From: Rhizophagus irregularis
Lineage: Eukaryota > Glomeromycota > Glomeromycetes > Glomerales > Glomeraceae
Reading direction: 5' to 3'
Length of the DNA stretch: 64,000 nt
Assembly: GCF_026210795.1 (NCBI RefSeq)
Contig: NC_089455.1
Span: 2,046,001 to 2,110,000 of the forward strand
Part shown: positions 36,039 through 47,404 of the stretch, piece after piece
Layout of the letters: every line of letters begins with the position of its first letter
How positions within the stretch are numbered: position 1 is the first letter of the stretch
Notes under the pieces: model-generated
Told to the model about the DNA's origin: nothing
Database searches by the model: none
Seen by the model: the letters and a program-made list of their open reading frames with translations, nothing else
Program-made: the position numbers and the translations under genes

Positions 36039-38055
36039 ATGAAATCGACTTCTGCTCTATTTATCATAATTTTTTTCGCGTATAATTTTCTTAATGTATT
36101 CTCTTATGAAGATTGGTTGAGTTTTGGTGGCACTGGTGAAAATAATATCAATAATAATCGTAATTCCGATGCTGAGAAAATAATCTCTCCCAAAAATGTT
36201 GGTTCTTTAAAGGTAATAAATATCTTTTCTTTATATTATAATTTTAAATTTCAATGTCTCGTAATTATAAAAATCAAAATCTATGAATACAAATAGGTTA
36301 AATTTATTATTCCAGTTGAAAGTTCAGTTTCAGCTACTCCAGTGACTTTTCAAAATAATGTATATTTTCCCGATTGGGCAGGATTTTTATATTCTGCAAA
36401 TGCAAGAACGGGAGAAATAAATTGGAAAATTAATATAACAAAAACCTATCTTCCACAACCATCAGATCCAAGAGCGATAAGTCGTACTACACTTGCGATT
36501 GATCCAAAAGAAAAACTTATAGTATTCGGTACTCAAAATATTTCTGGTGGTAGTGGTTTTGTTATAGCAATAGATCTTTATGGTAAATTAGTCTGGCGTA
36601 CATTAATTGATGAACATCCATATGCTGTTATAACGCAATCTCCCACAATATTTGATAATGCCGTATATATTGGAGTTTCTTCAGCCGAAGAAGGAGCTGC
36701 TTCTACTGTACCTGGTTATGTTTGTTGCTCATTTCGAGGAAGTTTTGCTAAATTGGATTTAAAAACTGGAAAAGTCATATGGAGAACTTTTATGGTACCT
36801 GATAATTATGGTAGGCCTGATCTGTATTCTGGAAATGCAGTATGGGGTTCTGCGCCTGCGATTGATCCTATTAAAAAGTTAGTTTACATCGCTACTGGTA
36901 ACAATTATGAGGTAAACTTCTATATGTTTTATTAATAGGTATTTCAATTATAATATTTAAGTTTTGCCAACTTTACAAATTTACTCTAACAGATTCCAGA
37001 AAATGTTACAAATTGTATTACGAATGCAACAACACCTGAACAGAAATCAGCATGTCATGATCCAAATAATTTCCTTGACGCGATTCTTGCATTAGATATT
37101 GAAAAAGGAGATGTAAAATGGGTAACAAGATTATCTAGTTTTGATAGTTGGACTGTAGCTTGTCTTTCTGGGACTAACCCACAAAATTGTCCTGATCCTG
37201 CCGGACCAGATTATGGTAAAATTATAAATTATATATTAAACAATTATCGTGATATAATTTATGTATATGGTTATATGTATGATTTACTAAAAATTTTATG
37301 GTTTATTTGATAGATTTCGCTCAAGCTCCTTTACTTGTTAATGCATGTTCTAAATCAAATGATTGTATTTTACTTGCGATAGCAACTGCAAAATCTGGAA
37401 TTACATGGGCATTGAATGCTGCCACAGGAAAAATCATTTGGTTCGTTGAATCTGGACCTGGAGGTGTTGGCGGTAATGAATTTTTATTTACTTTGTACAG
37501 TTAATTGAAAAATTATTAATTATTAATCACTCCTGGAAAACTTAATCTTAGGAGGTTCAATGTTTGGTAGTGCTACGTAAGTATTTAATTTTATCTTGAT
37601 TTTTTTTTTACTTTTTTTTTGAAATAGTTGACTTAAATAATAATATTTTTAGAGATGGAAAACACTATTTCGTATCACAATCGAACAGTAGAGGAAAAGC
37701 GTACGTATTTACAAAGCCATCTCCTAAAAGTCAACCAGCAACATTTGGAGGAGCAATAGTATCAATTGATATATTAACAGGTGAAATATTATGGCAAACA
37801 GCAAATCCAACACAAGATAAGGGAGTGGCTCCAGTATCCTATTCAAATGGAGTTGTTTGGTATGGTAGTAATGATGATAATGGTCATTTATTTGCTTTAG
37901 ATGCTGAAAATGGAAATATTTTATTGGATTTTGTTACGGGTGGTACTGTTGCTTGTGGACCAAGTATTGTTAATGGTATCGTTTATGCTGGTAGTGGGTA
38001 TGTAAGATTTGGTGGAGGAGTTAACAATACTAAAGTATTTGCTCTTTCACATTAA
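36039..38055 (+). CDS. Secreted PQQ-type beta-propeller dehydrogenase-like protein
   Basis: Six exons join in frame (36039-36212, 36297-36911, 36993-37215, 37314-37472, 37552-37576, 37653-38055) to 532 residues; exon 5 is only 25 bases. A signal peptide (MKSTSALFIIIFFAYNFLNV) is followed by a propeller of PQQ-like repeats, e.g. 'ALDIEKGDVKWVTRL', 'ALNAATGKIIWFVESGPGG', 'ALDAENGNILLDFVTGG'. This pattern fits the polyvinyl-alcohol-dehydrogenase-like quinoprotein group of PQQ dehydrogenases. The enzyme activity is not provable here; a cofactor-free propeller is possible. It is the only intact member of a tandem triplet. Confidence 0.85.
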
Positions 38056-39073
38056 TGTATAAGTAAATAGAACGTTTGACACGTTACTTAATGATATTTA
38101 TACTACGATTAATGTATTAAGTGCCGATTGTCCGACTAGTTAGTCTACTGGTCTTAAAATTATTTAATTTCGGTTTTTTTTGATTTAAAATTTTCAACTC
38201 TTATAAAAGTATCTTTTAATGTTTAAAAAATTTACTGGACTTGATTTTTTATAAAACCATTTAAATATTGTATATTAAAAAATCAGCAGATGGAAACATT
38301 ATGATAGAATGGTGGTTAATTTTGGTATATAGTAAAAATGCTAAAAAATATTTCAAATTACAAAAATGCATATAGTTTATTCAAAATAAACCAATTTAAG
38401 TCATTTAAAATGCGAAATAAACTTGAATGAAAATTAAATACAAATGTTGATTTTAAATTTGTAAATTAAGAGTGGATGCAAATTTTCTCAAATATTATTA
38501 AAAATTATGACAATCTACAGTACTCTATGTAAAGAACACATATTCATTTTATTATAAGCTCGATGATAAAAAAAATTAAATTAAATTTCATCTTAAATTT
38601 ATCATTGATAATAAAATTCTACGGGTTTTCAGCTTTCAAATAAGCTAAATTTCACCTTTTTGTTAATAGTTAAATATCATATTTTTATACCTGTAATTTA
38701 ATTTTCGTAAATCTTAAAAAATTTTCTATAAATCAATTCTGCAGTTGTTTTAACAATAATTTAACGCAGGAAATTAATCTTACTTTGTAATTACTATAAG
38801 AAAGCTGCGTGTATGTATAAAAATATTTCATAGAACCTTCGCACGCTGGTGCATATTCCAGAAATTGCATACCATATTCGTTAATTTCTTTATTTAAAAA
38901 ACTAAAAATATAGATACTATGAATATCAAATGTAAATTAGAATTTAACGAATTCAAAAAATTATAAAATTATAAAATTATAAATTTATACATTGCAATTT
39001 TGTTATAAATATGACTTGGCTTATACGTTCCTTTCTATAAGTTCTCATCATAATTGATAATAGTAATAAAAAA
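38056..39073. other. Intergenic region between PQQ copies 2 and 3
   Basis: AT-rich spacer. The last 80 bases are nearly the same as those before copy 2 (GCAATTTTGTTATAAATATGA, here near 38993-39013), so the promoter was duplicated with the gene. No other feature seen. Confidence 0.6.
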
Positions 39074-41151
39074 ATGAAATCAATTCCTGCTCTATTAATC
39101 ATAATTTTATTCGCGTATAATTTTCTTAATGTATTCTCTTATGAAGATTGGTTGAGTTTTGGTGACACTGGTGAAAATAATATCAATAATAACGTAATTC
39201 CGATGCTATTTCTCTCAAAATGTTGGTTCTTCAAAGGTAATAAATATTTTTTCCAGTTGAAAGTAGTGTTTCAACCCGTTTATCCGCAATCCGTATCCGT
39301 GGACAGATATCCGCCATTTACGGTTACCCGGATAGGATTTTTTAAACGGATACGGATGAGGGATATCCGTAACGGATCATCCGAATTATCGGATTATCCG
39401 GATGTTATCATACGAACTTTTCTAATTTCGTTAGATCCTTAGACCTGGCTTCAGAGACAATAGGTAGGTTAACTTTTTTTATTTCTTTTTTTCGTTACTT
39501 TTTTAAATCTCCATATATTTAGATTATTAAAGGTATCCGGATGGATCCGTTAGGATATCCGGATAATCTTCAATCCATCACTACGGATATCCGGATTGTA
39601 TTTATTAGACGGATCGGATTGACGGGTGACGGATATTAAACGGATCGGATTGACGGATAACGGATTATCGGCGGGTTGAAACACTAGTTGAAAGTTTACT
39701 CCAGTGACTTTTCAAAAATTTCCGATTGGGCAGGATTTTATATTCTGCAATCGAAAAGTTAATATAACAAAAACATATCTTCCACAACCATCAGGTCCAA
39801 GAACGTTAAGCCGTACTACTACACTTGCGATTGATCCAAAAGAAAACTTAAAAGTATTCGGTACTCAAAATCTAGCGGTTTTGTTATTGTAATAGATTTT
39901 TATAGCAAATTAGTTTGAACATCCATATGCTATTATAACGCAATCTCCCACAATATTTGATAATGCCGCATATATTGGAGTTTCTTCAAACGAAGAAGGA
40001 GCTGTGGCTAATATACCTGATTATGTTTGTTGTACATTATATGGAGAACTTTTATGGTAGTCTGTCTGGAAATGCAGTATGGGGATCTGCGCCTGCGATT
40101 GATCCTATTAAAAAGTTAACATCGCTACTGGTAACAATTATGAGGTAAACTTTTATATTTTATTAATAGGCATTTCAATTATTATAATACTTAAATTTTA
40201 TTAACCTCATAAATTTAATTCATATTTACTCTAACAGATTCCAGAAAATGGTACAAATTGTATTACGAATGCAACAACACCTGAAAAGAAATCAGCATGT
40301 CATGATCCAAGTAATTTCCTTGACTTGATTCTTACATTAGACATTGAAAAAGGAGATGTAAAATGGGTAACAAGATTATCTAGTTTTGATAGTTGAACTG
40401 TAGCTTGTATTTCTGGAAAAGTATCCTGCCGGACCAGATTATGGTAAAATTATAATATCAGATCATATTGATATAATTTTACATGGTTATAGGTTTATGG
40501 TTTATTAATAGATTTCGTTCAAGCTCCTTTACTTGTTAATGCATGTTTTAAATCAAATGATTGGTATTTTACTTGCGATAGCAAATGCAAAATCTGGAAT
40601 TACATGGGCATTGAATGTTGCCACAGTAGAAATAATTTGGTTCGTTACATCTGGGCCTGGAAGTATTGACGGTAATAAAATTTCGATATTACCCTGTACT
40701 TTATTTATTAAAGCTCAATCACTCATGGAAAACTTTTTTTTAATTTTAGGAGGTAATGTTCGGTTGTGCTACGTAAGTATTTTTTTTTGCCTTTTTTTAA
40801 TGATAATATTTTTCAGAGAAGGAAAACGATATTTTATATCGTGGAAGAAAAGCGTATGTATTGCAAAGCCATCTCCTAAAAGTCAACCAGCAAACCAGCA
40901 ACATTTGGAGATGCAATAGTAGCAATTGATATATTAGAAATATTATGGCAAACAGCAAATCCAACACAAGCTGGTGGATGGGATCCAGTGTCCTATTCAA
41001 ATGGAGTTGTTTAGTCAAGATGATAATGGTCATTTATTTGCTTGCATACCAAGTTGTATTGTTAAATGGTATCGTTTATGCTGATAGTGGTTATGAAAGA
41101 TTTGGTAAAGGAGGTAACAATACTAAAGTATTTGCTCTTTCAATTGTTTAA
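39074..41151 (+). pseudogene. PQQ beta-propeller protein pseudogene, copy 3
   Basis: It starts like copy 2 (MKSIPALLIIILFAYNFLNV) and ends VFALSIV. The start of the exon 2 region is split by a 423-bp transposon (39264-39686). Elsewhere there are deletions (around 39730, 39885-39930 and 40030-40070), an in-frame TGA replacing Trp in 'SFDSWT' (near 40395), and loss of part of the last exon. Splice borders are partly kept. A non-functional host duplicate. Confidence 0.87.
39264..39686. mobile_element. hAT-like MITE in PQQ copy 3
   Basis: 423 bp with perfect 15-base terminal inverted repeats (TAGTGTTTCAACCCG at the left, CGGGTTGAAACACTA at the right), flanked by the 8-bp direct repeat GTTGAAAG (39256-39263 and 39687-39694). 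Copy 2 has the unoccupied site CCAGTTGAAAGTTCAG, which proves the insertion. The inside is rich in GGATATCCG and ATCCG motifs, with no ORF. 8-bp duplications and TAGNGTT-type ends fit hAT elements (family knowledge). Confidence 0.93.
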
Positions 41152-41289
41152 AGATCATAATATGGCATAATTATAAGGAATGGAAAGTCCGTTACAGTCC
41201 GGTTAAAGTCCCAAGACTTATAGGTCCTTGCATATGGATGGACTGGACTCAGTTTAGGGACCAAAACTAGGACTTGAATTGATTGAATA

Positions 41290-41476
41290 CACAGTGAAAT
41301 TCGATATGATGGAACCATCCGTTCCATTAGTAAAATTTGTCAAAAATCCGTTATATCGAGAAATCCGTTATATCGAGGGTAAATTAATTATAGATTATGA
41401 TAATCCGTTCCAGACCCTAATTCCGATATATCAAGACTTATGTTCCGATATATCAAGGTTCCGGTATATTAAATAA
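41290..41476. mobile_element. pogo/Tigger-type terminal repeat fragment
   Basis: It contains CAGTGAAATTCGATATGATG, two tandem AATCCGTTATATCGAG units (41345-41378 region) and two TTCCGATATATCAAG units. On the minus strand this reads CCCTCGATATAACGGA, typical of pogo/Tigger ends. No transposase remains. Flanking DNA (TGGAAAGTCC near 41180 and GGACTTTTCCA near 42010) may be the ends of another, larger element that hosts it. Confidence 0.4.
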
Positions 41477-41615
41477 AGAACGTTAATTATTATTAAGCCA
41501 CGCGATAAACATAAATTTATTATTACCCAAAAACTTGTCATCTTTCTTTCCTACTCCTTTTTCAAACTAACTTTTGAACACAATAAAGCACAAGACATAT
41601 CTGGATGCAATCTAT

Positions 41616-41923
41616 TCCCTATAAAAAAAGTAGATACGTTTTTATACTGAAAGATACGTTTTGTATACGTCTAGATACGTTTTGAGATACGGAAAAATGC
41701 ACAATTCCGCATCTCACATGATACGTTTTTTCAGTGTCTCCGTATACAAAACGTGTCTTGCAAGATACGGAATTGTGCATTTTTCCGTATCTCAAAACGT
41801 ATTTAGACGTATCTAGACGTATCTAGACGTATCTAGACGTATCTCTCAGTATACAAAACGTATCTTTCATTATAAAAAACGTATCTTTCATTATAAAAAA
41901 CGTATTTACTTTTTTTATAGGGA
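41616..41923. mobile_element. Palindromic foldback element
   Basis: 308 bp with inverted ends TCCCTATAAAAAAAGTA / TACTTTTTTTATAGGGA and a body made of ATACGTTTT and its complement, so most of it can fold back. The right arm has about four tandem GTATCTAGAC units near 41798-41840 and two CATTATAAAAAACGTATCTTT units. No coding capacity, and the target duplication is not clear. A non-autonomous inverted-repeat transposon is the likely class. Confidence 0.8.
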
Positions 41924-42326
41924 TTTCTTGTGAAAGATCTGCCTCTAATTTATATTGTATATTAAAGACCAAAATTGTGACCGTCCAAATTAAGTGTCCA
42001 AGACCTGGACTTTTCCAAACTCTACCGTATTTATTATTGAAGAAAAACTAATTTTTATTATATAAATTATAATATGTAAAATTAAAAAAAAAGTTGGTTT
42101 GACTTGGCCTGCATTATAGGTGCTCGTCCGGCATTAAGAATTAACCATGTGACGAATAAAAATCTATTTTGTAAGTTATTAACTTCGGTTTTACATAACA
42201 TTCGTCATGAACTACACAGTTTTAATCTCATTAATTCAAACTTTATTTTAATAATCCAATTCCCTTAACAATTTATGTAAAAATATATTGCCACCAATCG
42301 TGCCGCATTTATTAAACGCCACAAGG

Positions 42327-42560
42327 AAGTGATGTGCATTGGAAGATTGGAAGCCATTGGAAAATTCTTCCAATTCCAAGCCTTCCAATGCCAACAAATT
42401 TTTATTGGAAGCTTCCAGTGCACATAGAAATATATATACGTATATATAAAAACTAATATGTGTTGAAAATTATTGGAATATGGGAATCTTCCAATTCTTC
42501 AAATTTCAAGCCTTCCAATTCCAATAAAAAGTTATTGGACGCTTCCAATGCACATCACTG
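42327..42560. mobile_element. hAT-like MITE
   Basis: 234 bp. The right end, read outward in reverse complement, is CAGTGATGTGCATTGGAAG; the left end is the same except the first base (A for C). It is flanked by the 8-bp direct repeat CCACAAGG (42319-42326 and 42561-42568). The inside is built of CTTCCAAT/ATTGGAAG repeats on both strands. No ORF. The CAGTG-type ends and 8-bp duplications fit hAT. Confidence 0.93.
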
Positions 42561-42568
42561 CCACAAGG

Positions 42569-43257
42569 TTACACTGGAACAAGGGATGCCTTTAACTGTC
42601 AAATAAGTGATTTTTTAAGGCTATCTTATGGATAACTAAAAAGAATTTTACGCTTTGGTGTAACTGTGATAGAAATATTATTCGTCAAATACATCTTTGT
42701 AAGTTAATTTTTCTCAATGACGCCATCTCATCTGGTCCATTGACTGAATATTTCGAATCAATACTATCACTTTAATGCACAGTTGATTCTATTAAACATT
42801 AGCGACTCAAATAATTACTAATGAATATCAATTTTTATCAGATAATCATAGAATTTACGTGTTACTTACTAATCAGTCAGCTTGAATTAATAAGGATTGA
42901 TGTCGTACTAGTTTATTTTATTAGTTATCTTTTACCTCATTTATCACACTATGTGGATTAAATTTCATTTTTTTGAAATTAAGTTAATTGCTTACTAAAC
43001 TCGCTTAAATAATTAAAAATTCCGAATAATTGTGTATAAAGCCGATCATTGCTATAAATTTATTGGCGCTTTTTAGAGGCACTCGATTTGAGACTTAATA
43101 TTATTAATTAGGTTTTAATGATTACATATAAATGTGAATACATAATTTTTCTTTCGAAAAAAAAAAAATTAACAAGCAAATTGCTCGAAGCTCATATTTA
43201 TAGCAATTTAATTCCTGATCATATGTAAATCTAATTAAAAGTTTGTTAAATTTAAAA
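42569..43257. other. Upstream region of BRE4-like gene
   Basis: About 690 bases of AT-rich DNA between the MITE and the next ATG. No ORF or repeat of note. Confidence 0.5.
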
Positions 43258-46200
43258 ATGGCAATTCCGATAACCGAGAGTCCACCGCAAAATAATTCTT
43301 CCGGAATTCCTCCAGAATCAAATAAACCGACTCAAAATAAAATTTCAGTAATTCGTAAAAATATCACTATATTCCTAACATCAAACTTCAAAAAGGTTAT
43401 TAAGGGTGAATATAATAATAAATTCATATATTTATTTGACATGAGCCTGTGATTGACTAAAATATATTTTTTATAGGAACATTAGCTTATTGGTTAGCAT
43501 TTTTAATTATATTTATCGATGTATTTCGAAATCATTTTAAGAATCCACAAACGCTTTTTAATATTGTACTTCCTACAATAATCCTAAATCCGTAAGTAAA
43601 TTTCCGTAATACCTTTGAATTTTCTGTACATTTTTTTTTATATTCTTAAAAATTTTTCATTTTTTTTTATTTATTAGCGCAGCAACATTAGGAGAATTTG
43701 TGCAAACGGTAGCTTTTTTAATATTTGGTATATTGATAGGTCATTCGTTATTCATATTAGAAGCGGGAGCATTAGGAAATAGTGAAGTAGCAATGATAAT
43801 TTTATTATTTGTGACCACATATTTAACATCAATCATAAGAGCTATTAATATGAAATATTTTGGATTTGGTCTAATAATTTGTGTTGGAGCATTTCAAGGA
43901 ATTTTTACTAGGATTATATTTGGGACATTCAGAGAAAGTTTTTTAAGTGATGCTACAGTTACGTATTTTATAGGAATAACCATCGCATGGGTAAAGTATA
44001 TATATATGATATAATATTACGAAGTAATAATTGTGATTTTTTTTAACAATCTTATTTTTAATAATATTTTTCTTTTTTATTATATTATACTGTAGGTAGT
44101 TAATGTAATCATATGGCCAACAACAGCTGAACGTAATTTAATCTCACAAATCTGTATTTCGCTTACAAACTTAAGTTCGTTTCACACATTATTATTAAAA
44201 GATTATTTACTTTCTCTAAATGAGGATGAAATATCTCGACTTAAATCTTTTTCCACACAAATTCGATCCGATGCGTTTTCTCTGGTTCGCATAATAGATG
44301 CATTAGAAGCAGAATTAACGTATTCAAAATTTTCAATAAAAGAGTATAAAGACCAAGTACGTTGTATAAATTTAATGCAACTACATTTACTTGGTTTATA
44401 TAATAGTATGTCAAAAAGATGTAAGGAAAGATTTGATAAAGATTCATTACATTTACTTAAAGAAAATTCCATGGCATTAAATGAAGTATGTAGAAAATCT
44501 ATCATTTCATTTCAACAAACTATAGACCCTCAATATCATAAAAATAAAAAGATTGCTGAAATTGTTAGAGAGAATGAATTAGAAAAGGGTGAAATTAAAA
44601 ATGATGAAGTAGAAGAACTAGATGGAAAAATTTGGCAAGATAATCTACGAAGTAGTTTAAAAGAATATGAAGAAAAACAAAGTAATATTATGATAGAATT
44701 ACTTCACCTAGAAAATATTACCTTAGATGATGTTTATACTGAAAATATCACATCTACAAAAGATGACGAATCTATTATTACAATTGAAAGTGAGAATAAA
44801 GTAGAACTTGACGATAACATTATTTTGAAAGAATCGACATGGGAAGATATATTTTTCAGCTATTTTTTTACGTTTGGTTTTAGAGAATATGTTGAAGAAT
44901 TATTAAGACTTGGAAAGATTGTTAATATAAAAGGAGAGAAAAAATTGAGAATCAATTATAAATGGATGATACCTGATTTATTCAAAAAGAAAATTAAAAG
45001 CGATGATGGTACAAGTTACGACAAATATTCTAACCCCATTGTTACGATTAGAGTTAAATTAGCAAAGTTTTTGTATGCATTTAAAAGTAATATTAGTATA
45101 TCTGCGATTAAAACGGGCGTTGCTTTAATTATTTATATATTACCGTTATTAATTGGTGGAAGTGCAAAAGATTTCTTCGTAAGATGGAATATAAACACCG
45201 GTGTTGTTTCGGTAATTATAATAAAGAAAAGTTTAATTTATAATAAATTTGAGTTTTATTAATTTTTAAAAATTTATAAATTTAGGTGCTTGTTTTAATG
45301 ACTCCCGTTATTGGCCAAACTTATGTAAACTTATCCGTAAGTTTTGTTTAATTTTAATTATCAATTTTTTATTATTAATATCACTTTTAACCCTTCTGTC
45401 TTTATAGATTTTAATTGCTGGAACAATATTTGGATCAATTTGGGCTTACGTCTCTTTAATAGTATGGGAAACAAATCCGTAAGTATTATTTTATATTAAT
45501 TTTCCCTTTTATATTATTTAATTAAACAATTTCTCTCTTTTAATTTAGATATGGATTATCATTTTTCATAATATTATATGCAATATTAATGTACTATATA
45601 GCAAGTATACCTCGCTTGGCTCTTGTGAGTTTACTTTCAAGATTATCCTACGCAACCGTATTGATACCACAATTTGTAATAATGAAGAATAAAATACCAA
45701 ATGCTAATAGTCCGATAGTAGCAACATACAAAAATTTGGCTATTACAGCCATTGCAATTATATTAGCATTCATATTACAAATAGTCATTTATCCTAATTT
45801 GGCAAGGCACGAACTTCGAAGAAGCTTATCTAACATAAGTGTTAATTTGATACTTTATTTTGAGGAATTTTGTACAATCTTTAATAAGTTGCTTTCAAAT
45901 ACTTCGTTGACAAAAAAGCAACGCGAAGATGAATTACAAAAAATTGACGACGATTTAAGACATGTAGAACTTAAAATACAAAGATCTATAATTAAAATAC
46001 AACCATTATTTGCTTTCTCATCTGCTGAACCAAGATTAATTGCTCCATTTCCTATTCTAAAATATGATATTGTTTTAGTTCATTTACGACATATATTAGA
46101 CAGACTTTCTTGGGCTAGATTAGTTACAATGAGTAGGAAGGATTTTTCAGATAATTTCGTTCACAATTTGGTTATTCCACTTCATAAGGCTAGAACTCAA

Positions 46201-46524
46201 TTACAAAGTGTTGTAGTTGTATTAATGTATTTATTTGCTAATGCTTTAATTAGTAAACGTCCTTTACCTCATATTTTACCTAAATCTACAGAAATGAGAA
46301 ATAATTTATTTAATGAAGCATATAGGTTGGTCAAAGAATTAACAATCAATGAACAAAGAAATAGAAACAAAAATAGGGAAGATAATAATACTTTTATTTT
46401 AAAAGATCCTGAGTATATTAGATTTTATGCTGTTTCTTCGATTATGGGAGGTATTGCTAATCATGTCGACGCTATTGGTGATGTGCTTAAAGATTTATTT
46501 GGTGAAACAGTTGGTTATACTTAA
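43258..46524 (+). CDS. BRE4-like FUSC/ArAE-family membrane protein
   Basis: Seven exons join in frame (43258-43405, 43477-43591, 43678-43990, 44096-45211, 45286-45336, 45408-45478, 45549-46524) to 929 residues. The N-terminal hydrophobic bundle (starting 'TLAYWLAFLIIFIDVF', with 'TVAFLIFGILIGHSLFILEA' and 'YFGFGLIICVGAFQGIF') is followed by a long acidic cytosolic stretch, a second bundle ('TGVALIIYILPLLIG', 'ILIAGTIFGSIWAYVSLIVW') and a C-terminal soluble domain. This two-bundle plan fits the fungal BRE4 / aromatic acid exporter / fusaric acid resistance group (DUF2421/2422 type). A role in export of organic anions or brefeldin A sensitivity is family knowledge; the substrate is unknown. Confidence 0.82.
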
Positions 46525-47404
46525 AACTGTCTATGCCTAAATATATTTTATTATATTTATTATAATCAAAAAATACTGTAATTTGAAATTATATTAAAAA
46601 TAAGAACATAAAAAAAATTTTTCCCGAGTATGATACAAAGTACCTGATTGTTCGAAGAAAAGCGAAGGACAATATATTTATACGTACTATGAGAACTCTT
46701 CTGTTCATTCACGTGATATTGAGCCAATAAAATCGCAAATTTTAGGCTTGCTTCGGACCCGCAACGCTTGCCCAAACCTAGCCTAATGTCTATCACAATT
46801 AAGATTTTTAAGCCCGTATAATGTAACCGCTCATATTTAATTATTTAATTAAAATAATAAAGAATATTGTTATCTTTATTACTATTTAGCAATCTATTCC
46901 ATAATCTATTTTAACTCTTTGACTTAGTTCAATAAATCAATTAGAACAAAAACTCTTTATAGTAACCTTTAAATTAGAAATAGCGGATTACTATACGGTA
47001 ATAAATAGAATTAAACTTTATTCCCAAATATACTGTGTGCATACACTCATACTCCTTGAGAAAACGCACAATAAATCTCGAAAAATTGTCCCAGAATACT
47101 CAAAAGCGACACGTGATTTACGTGACAGATTGTTCGAATTTATTTTAATCCGTAATTTTTGATCGACAGTCAAAAAAATTTTTTATTTGTATATTTTTAG
47201 ATTTTTTTTTTTTAAAAAAAAAAATAAATAAAAAAAATAAATAAATTGATATAAATAGAAAATTCACAAAAAAAAAATGCCGTACCAAGATAACAAAAAA
47301 GAAATTTTTTTTTTGTGAATTATCTTAGTGTTTTTTTTTAGATTATAATAGTTTCTAAATAATTATTTTTGCAAAAAACATAATGCCTAATATATTATTA
47401 AAAC
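46525..47404. other. Convergent intergenic region
   Basis: 880 bases between two convergent genes. It contains a GC-richer patch near 46735-46795 with TTAGGC...GCCTAA inverted ends, possibly a small repeat remnant, and poly-A/T runs near 47200-47280. No gene seen. Confidence 0.5.
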
